A stretch of 64,000 nt of DNA from the NCBI GenBank assembly GCA_022747635.1, contig JAKTNV010000010.1, forward strand, positions 45,049,027 to 45,113,026, in the 5' to 3' direction. The position numbers were made by a program, and so were the translations under genes. Below the pieces are notes generated by a model. The model worked only from the letters and a program-made list of their open reading frames with translations. It searched no databases and had not been told where the DNA came from. Each line of letters begins with the position of its first letter. Within the stretch, counting starts at the first letter, position 1. Below are positions 35,630 through 47,501 of this stretch, piece after piece. The DNA comes from Hetaerina americana (taxonomy: Eukaryota; Arthropoda; Insecta; Odonata; Calopterygidae).

Positions 35630-35960
35630 TACATCCACACAAGAAAATACGAGCGAGAAATAAAGGAGTATACCGAAGAATAAGAATATGAAAATACCAT
35701 AGGGAATGTCTTAATAAAAAGAAGAACCAGATGAGCTGGGCACACTTTGAGTCAGAACGAAGTATTAAATAATAAATAAGAGGGTAAAATAGACGGAAAG
35801 CTCCTCCGACGAACACTAAGGGGCAACTATATCGGCCAAACAAAGAAGGATGGAGAACTAAGATTAGCAAGGGGGAAAATAATTGTTATGGAAAAGGGAA
35901 GAATGCAGGACAACAGCCAACCGATGTTTGGATTGAAATACACATGGCAATAAAATCTAG
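35630..35960 (+). pseudogene. non-LTR retrotransposon C-terminal relic, family E copy 1
   Basis: Plus-strand reading gives IKRRTR, a stop at the expected Trp, AGHTLSQNEVLNNK, a stop, EGKIDGKLLRRTLRGNYI and GQTKKDG, then QPMFGLKYTWQ. This is the WxGHxLR, IIEGKxxGxRxRGRPR, QIKKD and WRxxxxQ block at the end of RTE-like LINE reverse transcriptases. The copy at 59100-59720 has the same blocks in the same order, and both end in CTTTGGATTGAAATAC or a one-base variant. Several stops and a frameshift mark it as dead. Confidence 0.7.
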
Positions 35961-37910
35961 TCCTATTTACTTTAGACAAAACGATAGGTTAAATATCCAA
36001 ATAATTTCTGCGCAATTGTTCAGTTTTTCATACAAATTTCAATTCAAGCGTATAAAAATGGAAGTAAAAGTATTATTCCATTCAATATAAAATCGGAAAT
36101 AAGTATCATTATTACCAATGTTAAAGTGAAACAGCATTGATTAGCTACGATAGTACTTGAGAAAACAATTTCTAGAAAATCAATATATGTTCATTTGGAT
36201 TTAGAATAATTTTATTTTTGATTAGATCACTTAGAAAAAATATCATCACTTTAGTTTCATAAATGTATTTCCCAAAGAAATCTCATTTCCATATTCTCTG
36301 GGATTTCGACAGTATTGCTTTTCCAAGTGAGAATACATCACCGTTTCCTACCGCAGGCATTAAACCCTGGACTCTTTATCCTGAACTTTGGATCAGACGT
36401 TAGAGATGGTGTATTTTCATTAAGAAAATCGATGCAGTTTCTATAAGCTGTACACTAGCGATCATAAATTATATTTTCTCAAATAAATATTAGAAAGAAT
36501 TTAAATCCTTGGATAAAAAAAGGAAGGTGAACTGAACAAAGGACAATCATTGTTGCAACAACATTGACACATTGAATTTAAAATTTAAAGTAAGACTTTG
36601 GGGACATTCATCTACATCTTAAGTAAAATTACTCACGCAGATGTACCAAATCGATTATTATGAATTATTTTATGCATTAAAATAATCATTGAAGAAATTT
36701 GACTAGCAACACCCTCATATTGACTAGCAAGTAAAAAATTATCAGCAATTACTTTGCCTAAAATACAAAAAAATACTTTCTCCGATATTTTCGTGTCAAA
36801 TTCACAGTGAATTTATATCAACCCATAAATTCCTCTAAAAAAAATTCTCAAAAACTAAAATATATAGTACAATAGATTAAATCAATGGATATTTATCTTG
36901 GCGCAAAAGTAAAGTTCAAATTTAAAAGTCCACCACACTATTTCCGGTTATATTGAAGAATAACTTTGAAAATAATACACGAGGCAATAACAATACCTAC
37001 CAAGTACACTAAAGGGAAAAAGAAGACTCAAAATAAAGGAAATATTTTGAAGCATCTTGACTTCTGGCCTCAAAGTTTTGATCGGATGTGCAAACCATTA
37101 AATCTCCAACCTTCATTATTATATATTAAACTGAGATTTAATTAATTTCATTTGAAAGTTTAACACAATGCAACATTATTAGGTTCCCCCCACCCGTTGA
37201 TATTCATTTCCTAATTATGGGTTTACTCTGGCTGTGTTTTTGGTAGTTCGGAGAAGTGACTCAAAGTATTATTTTTAAGCTACCTAATTAACCTGGAAGT
37301 AATTAAGTGAGTAATTAGTGAAGATAAATAAATGAGAGGATCATTCTTGCAGAAAAATCCTGCCGTGACGTAATTTGCGCCTTCAGGCATTGGTGATTAA
37401 TCAGGGATTGGTTAAATTTTCGAGAGAGGAGGAGGAGTGGTGCATTAGCACCATCGATCCATATTAGCCAACTCCAGGACTGGTAAAACTATTTACCACA
37501 ATGACCATATGCATGAAGGTGCATTTGCAGTTGGGCCAGATAAACGCGGGAATTATGTTTATTATTAAAATTAGGTACTTTTAAATGGGTCGATTAATTA
37601 TGATGGTCACTTACCTGCAGTAACTTTAGTTTAGTACCAACTTACCTGCAGTAAGGCAAATTATCTGTGACTCTTAACCAAAAAGCAATTCGCTCCCTTC
37701 TTCGGAAATCTCAGAAAAATGCGCTTAGAAAAGGCATTTAGCACAATTTTAGGATGATTCATTCAAAGTAAAAATAGAGGAAAGTTTTTGTACCAAGCTT
37801 CGTCATCCCTTTCGTTTTGGGGATGAGAGAGCAGCAATGTGCAACCATCGTCCACTCATGACTACTTGAATCATAATATTATTTGACATAATCTAATTAT
37901 ATTGACTGCT
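35961..37910. other. unique non-coding sequence
   Basis: AT-rich, no gene or repeat family recognised. A short direct repeat ACTTACCTGCAGTAA occurs twice at about 37610 and 37641. Confidence 0.4.
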
Positions 37911-37912
37911 CG

Positions 37913-38060
37913 TTTCATTTGATAGGCGAGGGTAGAGCACACTCAATACTAAGTCTGACGGAATGAAGAATTTATAAATCAGGGTAGAAAGGCAAGCTGC
38001 CGGGCTCAAACCGCCTGAAAGTGGTACTCAAGGAGTATTAGAACCGCTTGTCTTAGTATT
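37913..38060 (-). mobile_element. SINE family B, degenerate copy 3
   Basis: TTTGATAGGCGAGGGTAGAG, CTCAATACTAAG and ATCAGGGTAGA follow the order of the family B body (GATAGGTGACGGTAGAG, CTAGTACTGAG, ATCAGGGTAGG). The head has decayed beyond clear pol III boxes. Confidence 0.55.
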
Positions 38061-38511
38061 CACCAGGATCGAAAATACAGGACTTGATTAAAGGATCTTA
38101 CGGTCCGTAGTCAAACGCACTGCTCACTAATAAATCACGTCTCCTTACTATAGCATATATCTATTTAGCATCTTGCTAATAAATTGATAACTTTTTGGAA
38201 CTGAGTGATCATACTGGACATCGCTTAACTTTCCTTGCCAAATAACATACACTATAAATGATGATGATATATATAATACTATGAATAAAATACGCAGCTA
38301 CAAATACGATATCTGTTCAAAAAGTATCGCGAATTTTGAATTTTCGCGGGTTACGTACATTTGATTTTCGATTTTTTGTGGCTTTATGTTGGAACTTATT
38401 TCTCTCACTTTTACCGAAAGGTTCGGCCATTTTGAATGTTCAGTTAATTGTTGAAAGCTGTTTTGCTTAGACGTATTTTGGCTTGTATTCGACTTTTGCC
38501 TGTTCCAAAAA

Positions 38512-39546
38512 ATGGATCAAAGAATTTGCATCAAATTTTGTGTTAAACACGAAAATAAGTGCGCGGACGCATTCCAAATGTTGACCTCGGCATATGGAGA
38601 AGCTACCTTGGACCGAAGAAACGTTTATTGGAGGTACAAAATGTTCTCAGAGGGCCGAGAAAATGTGAACGACGAAGAGCGTCCCGGACGCCCGAGCACG
38701 TCAACAATAGATGAAAACAATGATGAAGTGAAGAAAATAGTATTGGTCAATCGTCGAATCACCGTAACAGAAGTTGCTGAGGACCTAAAATTTTCGATCG
38801 GCTTGTGCCATTCGATTTTTACCAATGATTTAGGGCATGACACGGCTCCCCTCGAAATTCGTACCAAATGTGCTCAATTTCGACCAAAAACAGCAAAGCA
38901 TTAAAATTGCTAATGAGGTGTTGGACTTTGTCCGCGGCGGCCCAAATTAGCTCCAGAGGGTCATAACGTGGTCAAACCCATGACAAATCATGGGTTTATG
39001 GTTATGACGTGGAAACGATAGCTCAATTATCCCAATGAAAGCTGCAGCACGAGCCAAGACCGAAAAAAGCGCCCCAAGTTCGGTCGAATGTGAAAGTTTT
39101 GCTTACAGTTTTCTTCAATTGCAGGGGCACGGTACATCATGAGTTCTTGTCACAGGGTAGAACAGTAAATAAGGGATATTACCTGCAAGGTATGCGCAAT
39201 TTTTGCGATGAAATCCGTCACAAACGCCCGGAGTTGTGGAAGAACAAAAATTGTCTTTTGCACCATGACAACGCCCCTTCTCACACATCGTTACTTGAGT
39301 TGCATTGAACTTTTGGCCGAAAACAACACACTAGTGATACCGCAGCCACCGTATTCCCCAGATCTGCCCCCCAGTGACTTTTTCTTGTTCCCTAAACAGA
39401 AGAGGCTCGTGAAAGGACGACGCTATGCTACGATTGACGAGATAAAGACTGCGTCGAAGGAGGAACTGAACAAAATCACAAAAAATGATTTTTTGAATTG
39501 CTTCGAGATGTTAGAAAAACCTTTGGCACAAGTGTATAATATCTAA
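38512..39546 (+). pseudogene. mariner transposase, DD34D type, multiply broken
   Basis: Begins MDQRICIKFCVKHENK with YGEATLDRRNVYWRYKMFSE and RPGRPSTSTIDEN, the paired helix-turn-helix and linker typical of mariners, and ends near ASKEELNKITKNDFLNCFE. Second catalytic Asp is in HHDNAPSHTS and third in PPYSPDLPPSDFFLFP. Damage seen: a frameshift in the GHD stretch near 38846, a TAG stop at 38949, a rewritten palindromic segment at 38960-39008 that removes the first catalytic Asp block (normally VITGDE), further frame change before 39090, and a frameshift near 39290. The protein would bind the TIRs and catalyse cut-and-paste at TA sites in an active relative. This copy cannot. Confidence 0.93.
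38960..39008. repeat. quasi-palindromic rewrite inside the transposase
   Basis: GTCATAAC (38960-38967) pairs with GTTATGAC (39001-39008), and AAACCCATGA (38974-38983) pairs with TCATGGGTTT (38988-38997) around a CAAA loop. The left half is an inverted copy of the right half. The normal right half encodes WVYGYD of the transposase. It replaces the first catalytic Asp block and adds bases out of frame. Confidence 0.8.
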
Positions 39547-39644
39547 TGAGGATAACTTTAAAGGGGGCAAAAAAGATCGGTCATGAATATATAAATAATT
39601 TTTGAAAAAACACAAAAGTCGTAATACTTTTTGAACAGACCTCG

Positions 39645-39935
39645 TAAACCAATTACATTCTTCTTGAGGAGAAAAAGTGTGCATAGGAGGTAGTTAGTAA
39701 ATTTTCGGAAATTGAGTAATTAGCTTTGAGACACCTTCGAAACCATTACCCTCAATGTAAAACTTTCTTTGCGACTCCAATGGACCATGGGAATCAGCTC
39801 AGCGAGCTGTTGTTCACTCACCTCGGGACTGAGGCGAGGAAAGTCGTCAGAGTTACCAAAACATACGCACCACCCGCCTGAAAGGCGGTACTACACCTAA
39901 ACTGCTATCCTTTTTGCAATCGATCCACGTTCGGA
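39645..39935. other. unique non-coding sequence
   Basis: No gene or repeat family recognised between the mariner and the next SINE. Confidence 0.4.
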
Positions 39936-39939
39936 GTAG

Positions 39940-40180
39940 TTGTAGTTTTTAGGGGAGGTGACCGACAGTTAAGGTCATATGTGCCATTACGGATTGATGG
40001 GAAAGGAAGGGTGGAGAGAAACCCGGCGTCGGCATTAGCCTACTCTTGACAAAAGGCGCCAAGGGGTCCGCAGTTTAACGTCCCATCCAACGGACGACGT
40101 ACTCACTCAAAGTGCTTCCCACAAAGCACCCCAAGTAGGGATCGGGATACCACTGAAAAATATCCACCGTCTCCGGAATA
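39940..40180 (-). mobile_element. SINE family A, copy 2 (head lost)
   Basis: Matches the body of the copies at 9700-10015 and 41745-42053 (GGTGACCGACAGTTAAGG, GGGTGGAGAGAAACCCGG, AAAGGCGCCAAGGGGTCCGC, GTACTCACTCAAAGTG, TAGGGATCGGGATACCACTG). It stops at CACCGTCTCCGG, where the tRNA-like head should start, so this copy is 5'-truncated relative to the SINE. Confidence 0.8.
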
Positions 40181-40719
40181 CTATTGAGATTTCATTTTTT
40201 AAATTTCATTTTCAGTAGAAATTTTAACAAGGGTCCTCGTGTAAATCCAGTTTAGTCGGACTAACTTTACGATTATTTGTTAGTCGACGTCAAAGTCGTC
40301 ATCATATGATATCTGACGCAGAGTTACATGCTTCCGCCCTAATAACCTAATTGTTGCACAAATTCACGGCTTTTTCTGCACTAATGTTGCTTTATTTATT
40401 ACTGCTTATTGAGAATAGAAGTTCCTGCGGGCATATTAAGAATGGTTTTTGGAGCAAAATTAGGAAGTGAGAGGACGCTCGAAAGGAAATATTTCTCTTC
40501 CCCAGGGAAAATTAATGCGAAACGTAAATTTTAAATACTATTTTAATGGAGATTAGCAAAATTATTTTCGTTAATCATTAACATTTTGTCTATTCGCTGT
40601 TCACTAATTTGCCTTTCGTCGAAGAACGTGAAAATGGGCGCTGTCCGCACGGCTTGACTATCACGCCAAACCAATCCACCTCTCACCATTCTTTTGTGTC
40701 ATTCTCCCTACCTCGATGA

Positions 40720-40917
40720 GGCTTGGATCGGAGTGACCCCGATATAGCCTTCTCCACCGACACAATCGAAGCCGAAATCATTGCCTTGGGTGGTGATCGC
40801 ACGACCACCACCCAAGTTTCCTCAGGAGTGGATGAGAAAAGAATGAAATGCGAGGTAAATGATGAGAGTGAGTCGGATGATGAAAAGAGTATCGGGGAGG
40901 AAGAGAACAAGACATAG
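40720..40917 (+). CDS. candidate short acidic terminal exon (hypothetical)
   Basis: A frame from 40723 runs to a TAG at 40915-40917 and reads DRSDPDIAFSTDTIEAEII, ALGGDRTTTTQVSSGVDEK, RMKCEVNDESESDDEKSIGE and ENKT. The acidic, Ser/Glu/Asp-rich end looks more protein-like than most frames here. A pyrimidine-rich stretch ending CCTCGATGAG precedes it, so AG at 40719-40720 could be a splice acceptor. The frame is closed upstream by TGA at 40717-40719. No homology recognised. The antisense frame (Ser-rich) is taken as its shadow. It may be chance. Confidence 0.2.
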   Translation, partial: GLDRSDPDIAFSTDTIEAEIIALGGDRTTTTQVSSGVDEKRMKCEVNDESESDDEKSIGEEENKT

Positions 40918-41170
40918 GGAGGAAGGGATGGGCAAAAGTAGAGCATCAGGACCGCCCCAAGCATAAGTTCACATTCTCGTGAGTGAGAGGAGAGAGAGAG
41001 AGAAAAGGAGGAGAATATAGAGGGAGCAAGGATTATAGATTTCCCCTGGCTGCACGCTCGGGCCTGCAATGCGAAACGTGTTTTTGTCCCAGCGTTCCAA
41101 ATACAGAGAAGAGAAGGGGCTTGCTAAAATAATGGACGATTAGTGATCGGTTAGGGGTGAGTCTTAAACT

Positions 41171-41471
41171 GCCATTTGTTCACGTGCGATCCTTTCTACC
41201 GGTGAAATGATCGGAATAATAGTTTCAGGCCCTACAGCTAACACCAAACGATAATTTTCAGGAAACTGTGATAATAATAGCGTATTTAGTTCTTATAATT
41301 TGTGACTTCACCATTGACCATTGACCATTTGGCCATTTGTTCACGTGCGATCCTTTCTACCGGTGAAATGATCGGAATATTAGTTTCAGTCCCTACAACT
41401 AACACCAAACGATAATTTTCAGGAAACTGTGATAATAATAGCGTATTTGGTTCTTATAATTCGTGATTTGA
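41171..41471. repeat. tandem duplication, 161-base period
   Basis: The segment beginning GCCATTTGTTCACGTGCGAT at 41171 recurs at 41332, continuing about 140 bases with only a handful of changes (AATAATAG versus AATATTAG, GGCCC versus GTCCC). Between the units lies a small run of ATTGACC repeats (three tandem 7-base units) that may have primed the duplication. Confidence 0.9.
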
Positions 41472-41744
41472 CCTGAATTGTGTACCAACTTCTGGCAAAG
41501 TACCCTGAAAAAGAAAAATCTGATAAAGTTCAATAAACGGATAATGAACTTGTTTTGACTGCGACATGGGATGAGCCCTGGATTTGTAAATTTGGAGCTT
41601 TGGTTTGTAAATGAAGCAGTGAATGCCACACAAAGTGCAGTGGTCACCCACGCTGCCATTTGAAAATTATAAATTACGGTTTTTATCTATGGGAAGGGTA
41701 TAATTTAGATAAAAGTTGTGGAAAAACTTGTTACATGGATGATA

Positions 41745-42053
41745 ATCGTAGTAGTATTTAGGGGAGGCGACCGACAGTTGAGGTCATTTGCGCCATAGGG
41801 GATGGGCAAGAAAGGATGAAGGGTGGAGAGAAACCAAGCGTCGGCATTAGCCTTCCCTTTACCAAAGGCGCCAAGGGGTCCGCAGCTTAACGTCCCTTAC
41901 GACGGACGGCGTACTCACTCAAAGTGCCCTCCACAAAGCACCTCAAGTAGGGATCGAGATAACTCTAAAAATATTCAACACCGACGGGATTTGAACCCGG
42001 CCCTCTGGGTAGAAAGCCAGTATGCTAGTCCCCGCACCATCTCGATCCCCATT
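41745..42053 (-). mobile_element. SINE family A, copy 3 (full, tRNA-headed)
   Basis: Body from GGGGAGGCGACCGACAG to GTAGGGATCGAGATA matches copies 1 and 2. The minus-strand head (about 41978-42053) reads GGGGATCGAGATGGTGCGG and GGCCGGGTTCAAATCCCG, giving A- and B-box forms. It is 1.6 kb from copy 2 in the same orientation, with the tandem duplication between them. Confidence 0.85.
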
Positions 42054-42059
42054 ATAACA

Positions 42060-45000
42060 GTGCAAGATTTTGTGCTCGAGGTTAGTGCAAGATTATATCA
42101 TCATAAGCACCTGTGTTTTGCGTTTAGAAAATCTGTTCACAAGAGAACACTCGGAGAAAACTGAAATAGTCACCAACCCGCCAAATATTTCCCCCACATT
42201 GCTGACTATAATATTCGAGGAAACATGTCTATAATAAATCTCGCCATGAAAATTTCATCCAGCTCTAAACGGAAACTAGTCCGATTTGAACCTCGCCTTT
42301 TACAATATTATTCCTGGCATTGAGGTGGCTCACCTCTTCAGTAGGGATCGACAAATGACTCTGTTGTGACAAAACCCGGATTCCTGGGTTCCATCTTGCT
42401 GTTTGAATGGATAAAATATGGAGAAGGGAGATTTGTAAGCAAGAACAGGAAGATAAGCTCAGCCGAGTACACAAAACATTCAGTGTATTCATCCCAAGCG
42501 TGAGGAGCAGGCAAACAAAACATCGGCGTGTAGCTCATATACGCTGCTCAGCGCATTCCCTTTCCTGATGGAATCAAAATATCGACTGAATTTTGTTTAC
42601 GTCCTCTCAAATGTTTCAGCACATTCAACTGCATGAATTAAACTCGTTATTATTCAGTAGTAAGCACTGGCATTAGCTAAGGACAACACTGATCACGTGA
42701 GTGTTGTAAATAAGGGAGACATTGGCAGAGATCCCTAAATTACATTCGAGTTCGAAGGCTCAGGATATACAAATTGTACCGGATTAATTTTTTTGTGGCA
42801 AAAGAAAATATGTTCACACGTTTATGCAATGGGTTGGGGCCGAGAAATGAGGTATCTAAACCTCATTAGAAAAAACCCATCACCCCCCATTTTACCCGTA
42901 TTTTATTCCCCTCAGACTTTCATCAATTTATTACACAATTCATTTGGAAAGACGCTGAATTCTTATGCGCCGAGTTCTTACACGCAAATAGTGAATAGAG
43001 TGGATTGATTGGCTGTGGTTCCCGTTAATTATTAGTCACTTATATGATACCCACGTATTAATGTGGGGAAAGCTAAGTGCTTAAATGCCGACATTTATGA
43101 TTCCATAATAGAAATACCATAGATCTAAATAGAACTATCGGTATTCATGCTTTTTTAATACATCCACGTTTTAAAATTGTTCAAATATATCGATAACTTT
43201 TATTAATAATTTTTAGTCCAACCAATATTCTCGAGAGGTAGGAAACAGCGACTGAGGAATACCCATAATGCATATTTCCAAGATAGGGACGGCACTAATT
43301 CAACTCTAGTATCATCTGTCATTCATTCTCCTACCCGCTGCGAAGAAGATATAGTATTTTACGACAGTTTAATCGACGACGCCAGAAAATCTTGGTTTTT
43401 ATCTGATAAACAAAAAGAAAAAAACTTCCTGTGTTTTAAATATGAAGTGAAATTAAAATGAGATTCTAGGGTGCCCAATGATAGAGTTGTGAGCATGCAG
43501 AAAAAGAACTGCAAAACTTTTCCAAGTGTATATTTTTACCCTTAGATTATGAATAATTCAAAGAATGACAAATGTGATAATAAGGAAATTCCCTTTGCTC
43601 TTTTTACTTTTTTTAACCCTATTACATGATCGATATTACATCCTCGTTAAATTTCTAATTCTTCTTTTGGACCAATTCAAATGAAAGCATTTCGGGCAGC
43701 GTGCCTGAAACTAATTTTTAATTTTACACAAGTCCAAAAATTTTGACGGTAAACATTAACATAAATAGTTGCAATATTAGCTCTATTTCTGATTAGAGGT
43801 GAGAATGCATCGAAACACTCAGATAAAGGAGAAACCATTGAAGTACTATATTTCAGAATATAAAACAGCGGAGGTATCTTGGAAACTCGCAAATCCGACC
43901 TGGTAAAATAATCTCATTCGAGGCATTTCGTACTCTATGGCAATCAACTTTTTCCATGATACAGCGCTGAGAAAAAACGTACAACATCCAGGAACTCTTT
44001 TTTTTATGCCATCGGCAAAGAATTTTTAAAAGAGATTATTGTGACGGAGAAGAAGATTTTCACTGCGGGCTCGAAGCCTCAGGACATGACACCGCCCACC
44101 CCCGGCTGTTGACGGAAACGATATTTGTAGACTTGTGGTCAGCCGCTAAAGTGCGTGAGCTGGAGCTTGCGTGCGTTCCGTGTTCGCGGGCGCTCGATTC
44201 TTTCCCGAGCTGTGGGCGGATGAACGCAAAACACGCCGGGTGCGGTGGTACGACGCGCCAATCCCATTTTAAACTTGCTGCGTGTCCTCTTTTACGGATG
44301 TATTTGTTTTGGGCTAACAGGTAGGAGAACTTTCAGCAGTTCTCCATGGCAAACTGATGTGAGATTATCCCTCGTTTTCCTCACACAGGTTATTTGGTTA
44401 TTGTCATGTGGAACTCACCTTTCCGAATTGACCCTCTTGTCAACTATGTAATCCCATCTTCCGACACAGTTGTGGTTGAAACCGTGAAAAATAATAACCC
44501 TTAAAAAACGTGGACATCAAATAACCGTGATCTACAGTGCAGTGCACTTAATGATTTTTTTCCTGTTTAAGGTCAAATTTCTTTCGTAATGAGCTGACCG
44601 GATGCACTCTAAAGCATTGATACCCATTAATTACTTTTTGTTTGAACATGCAAATGAAGGCATGAAATACAGATTTCACACACATTTGGAGTAAACATGC
44701 AGCAGCATAAATGAAAGCCCAAAACCATCATCCAAAAAGCAATGTTGTACAATCACCGACTGAAAACACGAAGCCACAATGGAAAGAAAGGGATGCCAAA
44801 CATGAAAGCATGTGTCATTATTTCTATGAGTACCCCAACGGTAATTTATCATTAGCTCGAAATTTTATTGGTAGTGAATCTTGCTGGTAAGGGTATTAGT
44901 GTCGTAGTAGAAAAAACAGACACTCTCTGAAAGAAGTTTTCAAATATGTTTACTGATAATCCATCTTTTTTCACTCTTGATTTTCAGAGAACTATCATGA

Positions 45001-45410
45001 TATTCCAATTTTAATTTTCTTGGTGATTATTCTTTAATATTTTCTAAATGCCGGAATATTTATTTTGATGGTTAATTACATTATTATTTGCTTCAACCAG
45101 ACACAAAACATGTAATGCAACCTATCAATACATTATAGCCCAAGAATACTGAGCACCGACTGCTAAGCCTAAACCGTGTCGTTTGCAAGTCCGTTGAAAA
45201 AAGGAAAAATTGAAATTGCACCATCGAACTTTGAACTCCGTTAATGAGCATAGCAATCGTGTCTTTACGAGAAATATTTGTCGTTCCGTGGAGATGGGAT
45301 AGAATGGAAGGCTTTCTTCTGGCTGATATTCTATTATTTCTTGGTTCTTCCAATTCTATCTTTGAAGTGTTTTGGACCAAGATATTTTAAGTAATAGGGA
45401 GTAGTAGGAA
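42060..45410. other. unique sequence with one possible exon
   Basis: Mostly AT-rich unique DNA. The only item of note is a CpG-rich patch with an open frame at 44109-44324, listed separately. Confidence 0.4.
44109..44330 (+). CDS. candidate exon in a CpG-rich patch (hypothetical)
   Basis: The frame from 44109 reads MTETIFVDLWSAAKVRELEL and ACVPCSRALDSFPSCGRMNA, then a Cys/His-containing stretch, ending at TAG 44322-44324. GGGCTAACAG followed by GTAGGAG near 44312-44327 could be a splice donor, which would let the frame continue elsewhere. The patch is GC-richer than its flanks. No known domain. Evidence is weak. Confidence 0.15.
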
Positions 45411-45419
45411 TGATCAAGC

Positions 45420-45620
45420 ATAGAAATAGGAAGAAAAATTACACAAGGCAGATAAGATTTTACAAGAAGGAATTTGACTACAGGGGTAATGAGTAAGGAT
45501 GCTAAAAAAATTATGAAGACTTTGTTATGAACCGTGGATTCTTATGACGCGGAATTAATTGTTGGACCGTGGAGGAGAATATTTTGGGATAAATCCAAAG
45601 GAAGCCGGAAATATGGATGC
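45420..45620 (+). pseudogene. possible LINE reverse transcriptase C-terminal fragment
   Basis: Around 45488 the frame reads VMSKDAKKIMKTLL, a TGA stop, TVDSYDAELI. This fits the block SKDxKKxxxKTLVWSVxLYGAETW of RTE-like LINEs, with the stop again at the Trp position. The following sequence has no clear match to the family E tails, so the call rests on one block. Confidence 0.4.
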
Positions 45621-45839
45621 AGAGGTTTAAATTTGCGGTAGGATGGTACAAACTGTGACAGAGAGGAGACCATCTCGCAGGAGACCTAGAGGAAGGAAGC
45701 GAAGGCCAGTAGAAATTAAGCGGAATTGCAGAAAAGGCGTCTCGTATTGTGGACCAGGGTCTAAGGCCATGTTGTGTGTTATTAAATGAGGCTTAAGAAC
45801 GCAGCGTTGATCAGTCTTGAGCCCAACCAAAACCTAACT

Positions 45840-47500
45840 TAAACGATGGACTATGGGTGAATTTGTAAAGTTATAATTCATGGGAGCTATTAGTTAACTT
45901 GTAAATAATCCTACGAACTCTAGTGCTACCGCCGAAAACATTCTGGGAGGTACGTCATTCCAAATGAGTGATTTACTGAATTAATAAGTCAAAATGAACT
46001 GATAAATTGAATTTTCACATTTTTATTAGCGGTAAGAAATGCATTCAAATAAAGTATTTCATTCCGACTCAAATATTTACGGCTACAACTGACTTAGATC
46101 AGTGTTGCTATATCGATGGAGGACGTGCTCTCCCCATTAGTCATTACAGATGCCACATCCATACTTCGATACGTTTTTTGTCAATTTTTTCCACCAGAAG
46201 ATGCTATCTCGTCAAGAATCTGAAAAGCGTGGATTTGGTTTCACCTTGGGCATTAATGATGAATCGTCACGTCGTGGCAATTGAACTTCCATTGCCGAGT
46301 TCACAGAGATGCATGACCATAATAATAGTCCCTTTACTACGCAATTTATTTCACCATATAGATCTCTCAATGTGCTGAAAATGAAATAGTTTAAAATCGG
46401 TTTTGGAGCAACAAATATTAAATTGTTGGAAAGTACTGTTTATATTAATTTGAGAGGCACCATTCAGTTATACAATCAATCAGTATGTAAAAATTTTCAC
46501 CTAGAAATTAGATTCTCAATATTAAAGATTTTCCATAATTATCATTTTTTATGTAAGAAGAGGGTCCTTTCTCCACAGGTAAAAAGATATAATTAAATTC
46601 GTACCAAAATTTGGATGGTTAGCGATTAGGTACATATTTTTTCCCCAAATCGCCACCTAGTAATGGAATCATTAAATAAAAGGATTGTGTACATTGATCA
46701 TATAATATATAGAACATTAATACATAAAAATAATACTTTACACGTTGATGGAATAGATTATTCTATCAAATGAACGACTATATAAATATCCATTTCACTA
46801 AGCGATCTTGCATCTTTTCTTTAAGTTTATACTACCAAAAATAACATTGAGCAATGAAAAATTCTTAAGAAATTAAAGAGTATATAGAGAGTTGGGAAAA
46901 ATTAAAGAGTTGATAGAGCCGGCGGCGTATAAGCCTAGATTTCTATTGACTTCGGCCACTGATCAAAGGATACTACGGTTTCAACTACTGACAATCCGCA
47001 AGATGGTTGGACTAAAACGCAAATGATACAATTTTTTAGGCACAGAAGCATAAACAATTTCACCTTCTTTAGGATTGGTGTGAGGTGAGGTTTACCCCCA
47101 CCGATCAACACTAACGTCTGGATTAATTACTGTGGTGGTCGACAGAGCCGAAGTCAATACCCTTTGGTTGTTCTATACCTGATATCTGCATTTCGTAAGC
47201 CGTTGGGCATCGTATTAGGCTGGTTCTACCCTCATCTACCAAACCGACAGTCGGGTTGCTAACTTTGATGGTGGTGATATCGCCACCGATGCTTCTATGC
47301 ACGCACAAGTGAGGGAAAGTGGTTTGACAGCACCAGTAGATTCAGGGACTGCCAATGATCCATGATCACAATATAAAACATATTTAACTACGAATAAACT
47401 ACGGTCGATGAACCTAGCTACGCACCTCAAACATCTAACCATTTAGTTACCGAAGGCTGTTGGCCATATGCATTACTATAAGCCTACAAGGTACAATCTA
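45840..47500. other. unique non-coding sequence
   Basis: No gene recognised. The 123-codon frame at 46007-46378 has no known motif. Confidence 0.4.
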
Positions 47501-47501
47501 A

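Larger units (their letters stand above)
38307..39644 (+). mobile_element. complete mariner element, 1.34 kb, with TIRs and TA duplication
   Basis: The 5' end (TA, CGA, then TCTGTTCAAAAAGTAT from 38312) and the reverse complement of the 3' end (TA, CGA, then TCTGTTCAAAAAGTAT) agree, with a two-base difference between CGA and TCTG. TA flanks at 38305-38306 and 39645-39646 fit mariner target duplication. Length is normal for mariners of about 1.3 kb. It holds one broken transposase (38512-39546). The termini look intact, so a transposase of the same subfamily acting in trans might still recognise it. Confidence 0.92.
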
